The translations under genes and the position numbers were made by a program. From the NCBI RefSeq assembly GCF_000708205.1, contig NW_014575561.1, positions 1,052,577 through 1,116,576 of the forward strand: a stretch of DNA of 64,000 bases, read 5' to 3'. Positions 1-10,024 of the stretch are shown one piece after another (position 1 is the first letter of the stretch; the number at the start of each line of letters is the position of its first letter). Under the pieces are notes generated by a model. That model was not told the DNA's origin. It did no database searches and worked only from the letters and a program-made list of their open reading frames with translations. The DNA comes from Mixia osmundae IAM 14324 (Eukaryota; Basidiomycota; Mixiomycetes; Mixiales; Mixiaceae).

Positions 1-394
1 AACAGCTGGTATGACAGAGCTGGACCAACGTCGAAAGATAGAGAGTGTCGTGATGACCGGGCTTGCATATTCTTCACGAGGTAGCGAATCAGGCAAAGAC
101 CTTTGTTCGTCAGGCCGAGCTGGTCGGGGCAGGATCTTCGGGCCAGGTGCAGGATGGGTAGGGCCTGCTCGAGGCAGCGGCTTGCTCACTTCGTCGATTG
201 TCGAATGAAGACGAACGCTGGCCTTTCTCCGCAGCGTTTGCGGTGGCCGAGGAAGTAGACGAGCTTGGCGGATGCCGCATGTGCATAGCAAGCTCATCTT
301 GAAGTCGCAAGAGCTTGTCGAGTCGAGCGATATCGATGACGCCTGCTGGCCTGCTGGCAGAATACGCGACAGGCGCCCGAGGCACGCACGGCAT
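1..394 (-). CDS. Unknown protein, 3' part cut off by the window edge
   Basis: This is the 5' part of a gene that runs off the left edge. The start is the ATG at 394. A likely intron lies at 120-189 (donor gtgagc, acceptor ccag), and the downstream exon stays open in frame to base 1. The visible protein is hydrophilic and Ser/Arg-rich, with one short helical stretch near the N-terminus (VIDIARLDKLLRLQDELAM) that could form a coiled coil; I recognise no domain. It is divergent from the Ytp1-like gene, with only about 40 bases between the two start codons. The exon join is an inference from phase and splice signals; a different downstream acceptor is possible. Confidence 0.45.
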
Positions 395-434
395 CAGCTC
401 ATCAGCTCAGACCGCCCCTCGACGGCCGACACAG

Positions 435-2007
435 ATGACGCACAGACTACTCGTGCGGCGTCATGAGCATCTCAGCCTGGAGGACTTGGATCCGGAGCTA
501 GCCCATGCCGTCAGTCCGCCGCTGCTCGGGTTGACAGCAGCCTGCTAAAGATGGACTCACCCGAACAGCCCATCGACTCGATACTGTGGATCCACATGAT
601 GCTACAGATGCTCGTATGGGGCATCATGTTTCCTGGTCAGTCCAATCTTACCGTCAGGCATGACTTCACACTGACGATGGCACGGCGGCTACAGCGGGCA
701 TGGTGCTGGGCATGACTAAATCTCGGTGGCATGTGCCTATGCAAGCTACGGCCACCCTGTTGACTATCATGGGCGTCATCCTCGCCCATCGTCACGGCGG
801 TCGCCAGTTCCCCTTCACAGCCCATGCCGCTTTCGCAAAATACGTGTTCTTCTACATGCTCGGCCAGGCAGGCGCAGGCATCTACCTCAAAGCGCACATA
901 CACGAACGCTCGCTTCGGCCTTACGTACAACGCTTGCACAGTATCGCAGGCAGGACGTTCCCGATCGTCGGCTGGGTTCAGATGGTCTTGGGTGTCATCG
1001 CTGCTCTAGGCACTTGCACGGGTGAACATTTCGGCCAATGCCTTGCGCACATCATCATGGGATCGAGCTTCGTCGGCTACGGTGTCCTATTGCTCCTCAT
1101 GGCACACTTTGGTCGTGCTTGGCTTGCCAGAAAGACGGTCTCACAGGAGTTCATCGACTCTGCCACCATCACAGTCTGGGGGATCGTCAACGCCCTCACC
1201 GAGCATGATTTTCTCGGTCACGGTAACGGCACTTGGCCGACCAGAGATATGCAACATGTCGGCCTTGGCGTCCTCTGGGCTTGTGGAGGCGCAGTGGGCG
1301 TTTGGCTCAGTCGATCGGGCAAGAGATCAGTCCTGCCAGGCATCATCATCGCCATGACAGGCTTCGCTATGTCTGGTCATGCACAGCCGACCATGCTCGC
1401 TACAGAAGTTCACAAAGCATTTGGCTATGTCCTCATGCTGGCCGGTCTGACCAAGATCATCGAGTGCTGCTTCGATACAACTCGTGCGACGAGCTCGGAT
1501 CCGACCGATTACGACGGCACGATTGCACCCTTTGCACATCTCACGCCATTGCTACTCACCATCGCAGGCACAATCTTCCTGAGCGCCGCTGAGGATCAGC
1601 TCGATCTCATCATTAGCATCGGCATGGATCATGTTACGTACATCATCGGTCAATTCAGCGTCGCCTTCCTGATCTATCTCGTCGCATCGGTTATGATATC
1701 GCTCTACAATGCATCGGGCAACAACAGCAACCAAACAGGCAACGGTAGACCGGTCGGTTCGCCGGGCTCATCCGTCATGGCATTGTTTGCACGCCTCAAA
1801 GGCGATGCACCAAGGTCAACAACGAACAGTCATCTGCCCGGCTACCAGGCCGTCGACATCGATCTTGAAGATGCACATCGTAGCGATCCGTCCCCCGGCG
1901 AGACAGTCTTTGACGCTGCAGAAGGACGCGTGAAGATGTCCGATCTCGACGACGATTTCTGGCAAGATTCAGAGGAAGAAAGAGAAGCGGAGACTAGGCA
2001 CACTTAG
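435..2007 (+). CDS. Ytp1-like multi-pass membrane protein (DUF2427/Ytp1 family)
   Basis: The product is a fungal integral membrane protein of the Ytp1 family, which resembles cytochrome b561 in layout and has no firmly known reaction. Exons are 435-509, 551-635 and 695-2007 (introns of 41 and 59 bases, both phase-consistent), giving 490 aa. After about 25 polar residues come roughly ten hydrophobic helices. The first pair and its loop (WGIMFPAGMVLGMTKSRWHV) look like the DUF2427 start, and several His residues sit in or beside helices (HRHGG, HAAFAKY, HIHERS, RLHSI) as expected for a b561-like fold. The last 100 residues are acidic and disordered. No convincing signal peptide is visible, so a further 5' exon is possible. 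Haem binding is inference only. Confidence 0.8.
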
Positions 2008-2225
2008 GCGCATGGCTTGCGCACGAAAGACGTGTGTTAGCTGTGCTCGCGAAGAGGTCAAAGCAGCGACAAGCTCACGCAAGAGAGTATTCTCACGCTA
2101 CTTTGCATGACCTCCACGCGCGCCCTACTGTCCATTACTCGCGAGCACGAGGCATTCCCATCGCAAGGCAGTCGACACTACAGACAAGGCCTTACAATCC
2201 TTTGCCGGAGAACATTTATCAGAAT

Positions 2226-2729
2226 ATGAAGGTCGCCTCGCTCGTCTTTGCTAGCGCATGTGCTATTGTTCTCGCTGCTCCCGCGCCACAGCTTGACGCT
2301 TTGACTGGTCTTCTCGGGTCTGCTGGTGCTGCGGGCGGCGCGCTAGACGGAGCACAGGGCATCCTCGGCAGCGTTGGGGGCGGCAATGTAAGCTGGTCAG
2401 CTTATCCCTTCCGACGTGTTGCTGATCGATCCTCGACACAGGCTCTCGGTAAAGCGACAGGAGGAAAGGCAGCTGGTGGTGGTGCAGTACCTGCAGCAGG
2501 CGGTACAGGTGCAGCCTCCGGCTTCAAGCCCAAGACCGGCAATACGCCCAAGGCTGCAGTGCCCGAATCTACGAAACCAAAGACGAACCAAGTGAGCACA
2601 GAGGCTGCAGTGATTGATGCAGATACTTCGGCCTTTGCGACGGTCACGCCCGTACCCGTCAATCAACTCGCTGTTGCTGGCAACGGTGATGCTTCGCTCG
2701 GTGGCTCCGGACAGCTGCTGGGTCTCTGA
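2226..2729 (+). CDS. Small secreted Gly/Ala-rich protein
   Basis: Exons 2226-2387 and 2442-2729 are joined by a 54-base intron (gtaagc...acag), giving 149 aa. The start is the ATG that opens a clear signal peptide (MKVASLVFASACAIVLAAPA). The rest is low-complexity Gly, Ala, Thr and Lys, first with GLLGSAGAAGG-type stretches and then a Lys/Pro segment. There are no cysteines after the signal, so a disulfide-stabilised effector fold is unlikely; a cell-wall or matrix protein is more plausible. I recognise no family. It is transcribed in the same direction as the dehydrogenase that follows about 120 bases later. Confidence 0.65.
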   Translation: MKVASLVFASACAIVLAAPAPQLDALTGLLGSAGAAGGALDGAQGILGSVGGGNVSWSAYPFRRVADRSSTQALGKATGGKAAGGGAVPAAGGTGAASGFKPKTGNTPKAAVPESTKPKTNQVSTEAAVIDADTSAFATVTPVPVNQLAVAGNGDASLGGSGQLLGL

Positions 2730-2850
2730 TCCTCTGTTGTCTGAGTTCGTCTGAGCAATGCACGTGATGCACCCTTGATCACTTTACGCGATGCAAATGA
2801 CAGATGACTTGGAATTCCAAAGACGCTGCTGTCACTTCTGACATCATACC

Positions 2851-4107
2851 ATGTCGAGCGGAACCTACAACCCGACGCATGTCCAAGCCGTCGAGTACGG
2901 CCCGGGAAGCATCTCCAAATTGTCCGGCCTGGTCAAGCAAGTCTATGCGACAGTCTATCCGGGCTCGAGCGATTCGCCAAAAGTACTCGTCCTGACGGGC
3001 AATTCGCTCAAGACCAAAACTCCGGTCATTGGCAAGATCGAAGAGCAACTCAAGCAGGAAGGACTGTATGGAGCGACATTCAGCTCGATCGGACAGCATG
3101 CACCTATTGCCGGCATTCGAGAGGCAGTCAAGCTCGTCAAGGACCAAAAGATCAACGTCATCGTCGGTGTCGGTGGCGGCTCGCCCATCGATGCAGGCAA
3201 GGCGATCGCCCACTTTAGCGCAGAGGAGCTCGGCGGACCTGTGATGCCGCAAGTTGCGGTGCCGACGACACTGAGCGCGGCTGAGTGCACTCAGTATGTC
3301 CATTCGGGCAGATCCTTCGAGTATGAGCTCATCTACCCGAACAGAAATGCAGGCTTCTCGAGCGAAAAGGGTGACAAAACGGGCGTCGCCGGTCCACTCC
3401 TCGTACCGCGTGCCTTGATCTACGATGCCGAGCTGACAAAGTACACGCCCGAAAGGCTGTGGCTTTCGACGGGCATTCGCGCGCTCGACCACGCCGTCGA
3501 GTGTCAATATAGGCCACAAGCGCAAGTGCCTGTCAAGCAGATCGCTCTCTTTGCGATCAACACTCTGTTCACTCAGCTGCTCGCAAGCAAAGCAGATCCC
3601 GACAATCTCGAAGCTCGAACGGCGCTGCAGATTGCTGCATTTCAATCGCTTTGGCCAAACGCGCTCAGAACACCTTTGGGTCCTTCGCATGGACTGGGTC
3701 ACAAGCTAGGCGCAACCTATAGCATCCCGCATGGTATCTGCTCCTGCCTGACACTCGCTGCTTGCGTCAGAGTACTGGCGCATACGCTCCAGCCGGCCGA
3801 CAAGGCTTGCCTCGCCAATATAGTCCAATTCCTGCCTGCCGAATTCCAACCCACGCAAAGTGCTTCTTTCTATTCGCCGCTGTCTGGCCGTACATCCAGT
3901 GAAGAGCTGACAACGAAGGCGACGCAAGTTGCCGACGCGATCGACTCCTTGCTGGCAAAACTTGGCCTGACGGTGCGCTTGAGCGGGTTCAAGGTGCCGG
4001 AGCAAGATCGTGCAAAGATGGCGGAAGCAGTAGGCACAGCTGTCAAGGACTTCGAGGGTATGCCCACGAGTGACCAGTTCACGAGGATGCTGGACACCAT
4101 TGCATAA
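2851..4107 (+). CDS. Iron-containing alcohol dehydrogenase family (maleylacetate reductase-like)
   Basis: Single-exon gene of 418 aa in the group III (Fe-ADH) dehydrogenase family, which uses NAD(P)H and a bound divalent metal. The nucleotide-binding loop VGVGGGSPIDAGKA lies near residue 110. Metal-ligand candidates are the Asp/His pair in IRALDHAVE and the His residues in GLGHKLGATYSIPHG. The GPSHGLGHKLG...IPHG block is closest to what I recall of maleylacetate reductases, enzymes that reduce maleylacetate to 3-oxoadipate at the end of hydroxyquinol-type aromatic degradation. No ring-cleavage or hydroxylase gene is beside it here, so the substrate is inferred from family resemblance only. 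The long opposite-strand reading frame at 2779-3702 is a shadow of this gene. Confidence 0.85.
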   Translation: MSSGTYNPTHVQAVEYGPGSISKLSGLVKQVYATVYPGSSDSPKVLVLTGNSLKTKTPVIGKIEEQLKQEGLYGATFSSIGQHAPIAGIREAVKLVKDQKINVIVGVGGGSPIDAGKAIAHFSAEELGGPVMPQVAVPTTLSAAECTQYVHSGRSFEYELIYPNRNAGFSSEKGDKTGVAGPLLVPRALIYDAELTKYTPERLWLSTGIRALDHAVECQYRPQAQVPVKQIALFAINTLFTQLLASKADPDNLEARTALQIAAFQSLWPNALRTPLGPSHGLGHKLGATYSIPHGICSCLTLAACVRVLAHTLQPADKACLANIVQFLPAEFQPTQSASFYSPLSGRTSSEELTTKATQVADAIDSLLAKLGLTVRLSGFKVPEQDRAKMAEAVGTAVKDFEGMPTSDQFTRMLDTIA

Positions 4108-4249
4108 TTTATCTTATCTCGATCGAATGCTGCGCGCCCGACGATGACGCGCGCTGTCTTGCCTGTCGCTGACCGACCGTGCTGACCTTTGGCGGAATCC
4201 GAAGAAACGAGGTGCACGGACGACTGTAGATCGCGATTGGCGCTGCGCA

Positions 4250-7188
4250 ATGGAGCAGTACTCGGCAGAGGACAGCGACGATGAGGTCTGGCACGACACA
4301 GCAGACCAAGTCGCAGCCGAGCAAGTCGAGTCGCAGAAGTCCGACTTGCCTGCACCAGACTCTGCTGCAGGCGTGAAACGCTATGCAACAGTGAGCACAG
4401 CAGGAGGAACACGAGTAGCGAGGAGGGAAGCGAGCAGGTTCGGCACAGCCTGGGCGGTCTCACCGGGCGGCTCACAGCGGGTCAAGGAGGCAGCGGGCGT
4501 TGATCTCACCAAGACTTCCATAGCAAGCGTAGACTCGAGCGCTGATCCAATTTCGTCGTCCGTCAGCTCTTTGCCAGGCTCGGTGGACATGCGACCGACT
4601 ACATCCTCGCTCGCGCGCCTGCATGGGCTGGGATTGCTGCAGTCCATCGTCCCCCCGCCGCTCTATTCGCCAGATCGCCCAAGGATAGACTATGATGCGC
4701 TGTCTCCGATAGGCTCGGCCATGAACGATCATCCGGTACTCGAACAGGCCATCAAGGAGCCGGATGCTCGCGGCCGCTTGGGAGTCGACGGACTTGCAGC
4801 TGGCGATAGTCAGCCTCTCAGTACTGCTGCGGACCTTCAGCGGCATACCAGCTCTCCCGCCAGGGTACAGAGCGCACGCTTCATGGGTCACAGACACACC
4901 CACAGTGCTGCGCCAAACATGATGCAGGCGCAAATGCACGATGGCGATACAGAGGTTGCGTACAGAGAACGGGTAAGCCCATCCTGTCCGATACGTAGGA
5001 CCCCCGCTCATACTCTGCGTCAGAGTGTCACGTCGACAGCGACGTCGCAGCGTTCCGATCAAACTCTTATATGGTCACCAAACGTCGTTCGCGCACAGAC
5101 GACCGGTCACTCACGTAGTCAATCCAACGCTAATGCCTCTCATGCGCTCATGAGCGTCTCTGGCTGGCCCGATGAAGCTGACGACTCGCTTTCTGCTCTC
5201 GATCGATCGACTCTGAGGCGACATCAGAGCTTGACGACCGCCAGACCACGCGACCGCCGCTTCGTTGGTCGGACAAGCTCTCCATTGGCATCACCCGCGT
5301 TAGAAGGCACCGAACCCGACAGGAGAACGAGACGCCTATCTTTCAATCAAGATGACGATATCTTGGCATCCTTCCGTGGCCAAGCACCTTCCTCCACTCG
5401 TCTCAGCCCCAACATCGGCACCAACGGGTTTCATAGTCCCACTATTCGCTCACCTCTCGAGCGTGCCGGCAGCTTCAAAAGTCCATGGTCCCCGACTGCA
5501 GAGGAAGCGGTGCGGCTAGGCGCGCAGAGAGCATACGGCACCTCTTCTCCTGGCCACAGCCCGATCAGCAGTCCGGTCGCGCCTGGCACGTGGGACAGTA
5601 TGCCCCGGGCAGCGCATGTCAGCACAGAGCTCCAGGACGTTCAAGCAAAGATCAGAGATTGGACGCTTGAAGCCGAGTCACCCGCTCAAACGCGTGTCCA
5701 CCCATCCTCCGGCTTACTGGACGTTCCTGCAATAATCTCTCGCAGTCGACAGCCACCTCGGAGTCCTTTAGCTCAAGCTTCCGTTCAGGACGAGGATGAC
5801 ATACCATCATTGCAGCCGGTGCAGCAGCCAGAGCGCAGATCAACGCCTCTGCTGGCCCCGCTCGACACGACCGCAAGCGTTCTTGGCCAGTCCGAACCTC
5901 GCAAGACAGTCGGCCCATACTCTGCCGCTGCATCTGTACCACCAATCGGCCACCGTCAAAGCAGTCTCCAGTCTTCACTGCCAGAGCACACAGAGCCTAG
6001 CCAACTCAAACGAGGCGGCTTCACTGCAGCGCCCGGGGTAGGACAGAACGCATGGTTGCGCGAACGACAGCGGGTCGTATCTCGCGACTCAGAGCAAGGA
6101 TCGCTGTACATGGATGGTAACAACAGCGCCACTCGACGAAACAGCGGATATGCTTCCGGCATGCCTGCAGACTGGCAGCCATCGCATTCACCCTATGAGC
6201 AGTGGGCCGAGCAGACTATGCAGCCTCAGCCGCGTCCAATGCTGCCTATGCAGTCCATCAACGGCCATACTCACGAGCGACACCCTTCGAAGAATGACTT
6301 TGCCGCCGCGTCTCATCTGGTTCATCCGGGCGAAACACAGCTTTCTGGGGTCAGCTTCGCATCCGAGATTGCTGCGCTCATAGCTAGCAAGAACTACAAC
6401 CCAATGAGCTTTGACACCAAGCCTCAACGAGTGAGGCCACAATCGTATATTTCCATCGTGCCCATCGTGCTGACAGACGTGTTCGACAGGCTCGCTTCTT
6501 CGTGATCAAGTCGTACACCGAGGAAGACGTTTACAAATCACTCAAGCACGAGATATGGTCCTCGACCGAGCTCGGCAATCAGCGGCTCGATCGCGCTTAT
6601 CGCGAAGCCTGTGCCGACGGGCCTGTCTACCTCTTCTATTCCGTCAACGGCAGTGGCCATTTCTGTGGCGTCGCCGAGATGCTGACACGTGTTGATCCGA
6701 CGGTTTCTTCGTCTGTTTGGGCACAGGACAAGTGGAAGGGTCTCATGCGCGTGAGATGGATCTATGTGCGCGACATCCCCAATTCGGCGCTCCGGCACAT
6801 CAAGCTCACTAATACTGCCGAGCAAAAGGCAGTCACATCCTCAAGGGACACACAAGAAGTTCCCTTTGCGCAGGGCCTCGAGATGCTGGACATGTTTGCA
6901 ACATATCCCAGCCGAACGAGCCTTCTTCAAGACTACAGCTATTACGAAATGCACCAACTGCAGCGAGGTCTCGTCACTTCGGCTCAAACAGCGCCCCGGC
7001 GAGCGGTTCCGCAGCAAGCTCAATACTATCCTACACCTCCCCCAGCGCGGTATCAGCCTCCGACGACGGCCTATATCCCGGTGGCATCTCATTACCCACA
7101 GCAACACCAGCGACACCCGCAAAATACAGGGTTCGTCGTCCAGCGCAACCGCCCCGTTGCCGCTGGGGGACGCTACCCAGGCGCTTAG
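4250..7188 (+). CDS. YTH-domain m6A RNA reader (YTHDF type)
   Basis: Exons 4250-6430 and 6490-7188 (59-base intron) give 959 aa. The first 725 residues are disordered, Ser/Arg/Pro-rich and phosphorylation-prone. The YTH domain follows (about 730-875), with the hallmark block FYSVNGSGHFCGVAEM. The three aromatic-cage tryptophans fall at 750, 804 and 809, the same 54- and 5-residue spacing as the known human YTHDF1 cage (W411/W465/W470), so methyl-adenosine binding should be intact. A short Pro/Tyr/Gln-rich tail ends the protein. The family binds N6-methyladenosine in mRNA, mostly in the cytoplasm, and affects decay or translation. The intron falls just before the domain (KPQR/ARFFVIKSY). Confidence 0.93.
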
Positions 7189-7240
7189 ATTTACGATGCG
7201 TGACGGTAAAAACGATGTACTCTGTATGCAATCTTGCTTG

Positions 7241-8089
7241 TCATGAAAAAAGTGCGGATCTGTCCGTCGCGTCGTCGTCGACGATGAGAACCTGATCTGC
7301 TATGTGCTGTATCTGTAACGATACTGCCTCTAGTGATTGCCCGGCATCAACTACAGACCATTTGCCTTGGGCACTTGTCATGTCGTCTCGTATCCGTCCA
7401 AAGACCTCGCGCACTTTGAGCTGCATCTCGCGCTTCTCGTATCGCTCTTGACCGTACCCGCCTCGTTGTTCGGCATGTTCGGGGCTGATATCTAGGAAGA
7501 GTACTTGATCAGGAGCGGGCAGCCCAACATCGGGAGCTTTGCACCACTGATAGTCTAAACCCTGCGAATGAGGAGATCTGAGAGAGAGACTTCTTTGGCA
7601 GTCAATGGGCGCACCTTGGCCACCGAGAATGCGATACCTGAAAAGGCATAGCGATCGCAGACAATGTCGATAGAGTCGCGTAGCTTCTGTCGTATGCTTG
7701 CTCTGTATTCACTTGGGTCAAGATGGCCTTACTGGTGCTAGTGAATATGACGCACGCTTTCTCCCAGCGATTGGCTGAGAAGAGGAGATGGATGGCCTGA
7801 TCGTTCATGTCTGTCTGACTTGTCAAGTAAGAATCGATCATTTTGCCCATTGGCGTCGTTCGATCTGTCTCTCCAGTGAGACGATACGAATTCTGGCCGA
7901 GTAGTGCCCACCAGGAAAGCGCAGAAGTTCAGCTTTTCGGCCTTGACGCTGAAGGTGCTCGACGAGACGCGCGCATTGTGTCGACTTGCCAGATCGATCT
8001 AAGCCTGTGCTTTTCCGGAGATGAGCCTAAGATCTAGGGTGTCTTAGAGGTCAGTGGCCACCTTCTAGCACGAAGAAGCGACCGCGCAT
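7241..8089 (-). CDS. CDC8: Thymidylate kinase (dTMP kinase)
   Basis: Converts dTMP to dTDP for DNA synthesis. Five exons separated by introns at 8005-8061, 7865-7911, 7697-7755 and 7562-7614 rebuild a 210-aa protein, the normal family length. The P-loop [10 protein letters not shown] is at the N-terminus and is created by the first splice. It is followed by [13 protein letters not shown], the block [16 protein letters not shown], the catalytic DRYAFSG motif and the [18 protein letters not shown] segment that typifies eukaryotic enzymes. The start ([10 protein letters not shown]) matches the family's first strand. It is divergent from the acyltransferase gene, whose ATG lies 180 bases away. 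Confidence 0.93.
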
Positions 8090-8268
8090 TGGAGTGGTCA
8101 GGCGTCAAAGCGTCCGTTCGTCAGATTGTCCTCTTCCTGTTCTCGTCGTCGCCGTCGACGTTCGCGTCTGCTAAGTGCCCCGATAATATATTTGACGCGC
8201 ATCTATCTGATCGATTGCGCGATTTTGGAGTTGTCAGCAAACAGGCAGGACAGCTGAGGGCCGTCAAG

Positions 8269-10002
8269 ATGCTGAGTCGCACTGGCCTTGCTCTGGCCAG
8301 GAAGACCAATGTCAGTCGAATAGCAAGTCGCAACGTGTCAGCAAGCATCAGTGCTGTTGCCCAAGTGGACCCGCGGCGGAGCTCAGGCACGAATCCTGCA
8401 CTCTCATTTCCCTGCGTCGACCGCAACGAATCGGTGACAGAGTCTATCAGACGTCAGAGGACGGAACGTGTTACGCCTCTCATAGACAATCCCGAGCCTG
8501 CGAGTGCACCGCCGGATGATCAGGGTCCTGAGCCAGCCTATACAAACACAGTCTCTGGCTTCAAGCTCTTCAGATATGAGCATCCCTTCGAATTGGACTA
8601 CGGTGGCTTGCTGCCCGAATTTGAGATCGCCTATGAGACCTGGGGCAACCTCAACGCGGACAAATCGAACGCTGTTCTCATACATACCGGACTGTCTGCA
8701 AGTTCTCATGCACGCTCATCGCCTGATAATCCGGCCACGGGCTGGTGGGAGAAGTTCATCGGACCTGGCCGACCGATAGATACCAATGATCATTTCGTCA
8801 TCTGTACGAACGTCATCGGTGGATGCTATGGCTCGACGGGACCATCAAGTCTCGATCCATCCGACGGTCACCCCTATGCCACGCGATTTCCAATCCTGTC
8901 TATCTTCGATATGGTCAGAGCTCAATTCAAGCTGCTCGACCATCTCGGCATACAGAAGCTCTTTGCGAGTGTAGGCAGTAGCATGGGCGGTATGCAGAGC
9001 ATCGCCGCCGCACACCTCGAGCCCGAACGAGTCGGCCGCGTTGCCTCGATCAGCGGTACGGCCAGAAGCAGCCCAGCAAGCATTGCCCTGCGGTATGCAC
9101 AACGATCAGGCATGGCGCAGCCTTGTCAAGACTTTGTGAGACTGATCGATCTGCTTTCGCAGTGCTCATGTCAGATCCTAACTGGAATCGCGGCTTCTAC
9201 TATGATGGCCTACCACCACATACCGGCATGAAGCTGGCGAGACGTCAGTTCGAATCAGAAGGCTGGATCCCCTTTCCTGATCGTTTGCGCAGAGATTGCG
9301 ACGATAACCTACCGATCCGGGCCCGAATGGGAGCAACGCTTTGCACGCAGGCGGCGTTTGGTCGGCAACGAGGTCGCAGCTCCTGCACTTTGTCCCGACT
9401 TCCTCATAGAGACCTACTTAGATCACCAAGGGGAACAGGTCGGTCTACAGCCTTTCACATGGCCAGAGCTGACCAAGCAATCGACAGTTCCGACAAAAGT
9501 ATGACGCAAATTCGCTCATCTATATCTCAAAGGCGATGGATCTTTTTGATATGTCGCAGGACTCCCTGGACGAACTCGCCGCAAGTCGGAACAAGCTTGC
9601 CGATCTCAGCAAGACGCAGCCTGAAGCTTGCGCGATCGAACAAACGCCTCGGAAGAAACAGAGCGAAAATGTCCACATCTCCTCGCTTCCCTCCTCGCTC
9701 AATCCCTACCTTGGCTCACTCACACGAGGATTGAAGAATCTCGCAAACACGCCAACGCTGATTTTGGGTGTTCAGAGCGATGTGCTCTTCCCGATTGAGC
9801 AACAGCGTGAGCTCGCCGAGGCATTGCGCATGAATGGCAATCGGCAGGTGACTTACTATGTTCGTCCTCGCTGTTCATATGTCGACTGCAGGCTGATTTG
9901 CTGTGTGCACGACAGGAGAGTACAGCACCAACAGGCCATGACACGTTCTTGCTCGACTTGCCATCGGTGGGCGGTGCGATACGTGGCTTCCTCTCGATGT
10001 GA
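8269..10002 (+). CDS. MetX-family O-acyltransferase (homoserine or serine acyltransferase), probably mitochondrial
   Basis: An alpha/beta-hydrolase-fold enzyme that acylates homoserine or serine on the route to methionine or cysteine. Exons are 8269-9109, 9163-9243, 9293-9438, 9488-9859 and 9916-10002 (508 aa). The nucleophile elbow is [10 protein letters not shown], the Asp is in GVQSDVLFP, and the His is in GHDTFLLD near the C-terminus. The first 60 residues are basic and hydroxylated ([19 protein letters not shown]), like a mitochondrial presequence. That leader, together with [18 protein letters not shown], points to the fungal Cys2/CysA type rather than cytosolic Met2, but this is a judgement from memory. 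The first intron has a GC donor (CAG/gcatgg), required by phase. Confidence 0.85.
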
Positions 10003-10024
10003 GCAGATGCACGTGCAAGTGATG

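Noticed and set aside
2779-3702. A 307-residue minus-strand open frame
   Set aside because: It is antisense to the Fe-type dehydrogenase, whose motifs are unmistakable; its translation is low in structure and has no signal.
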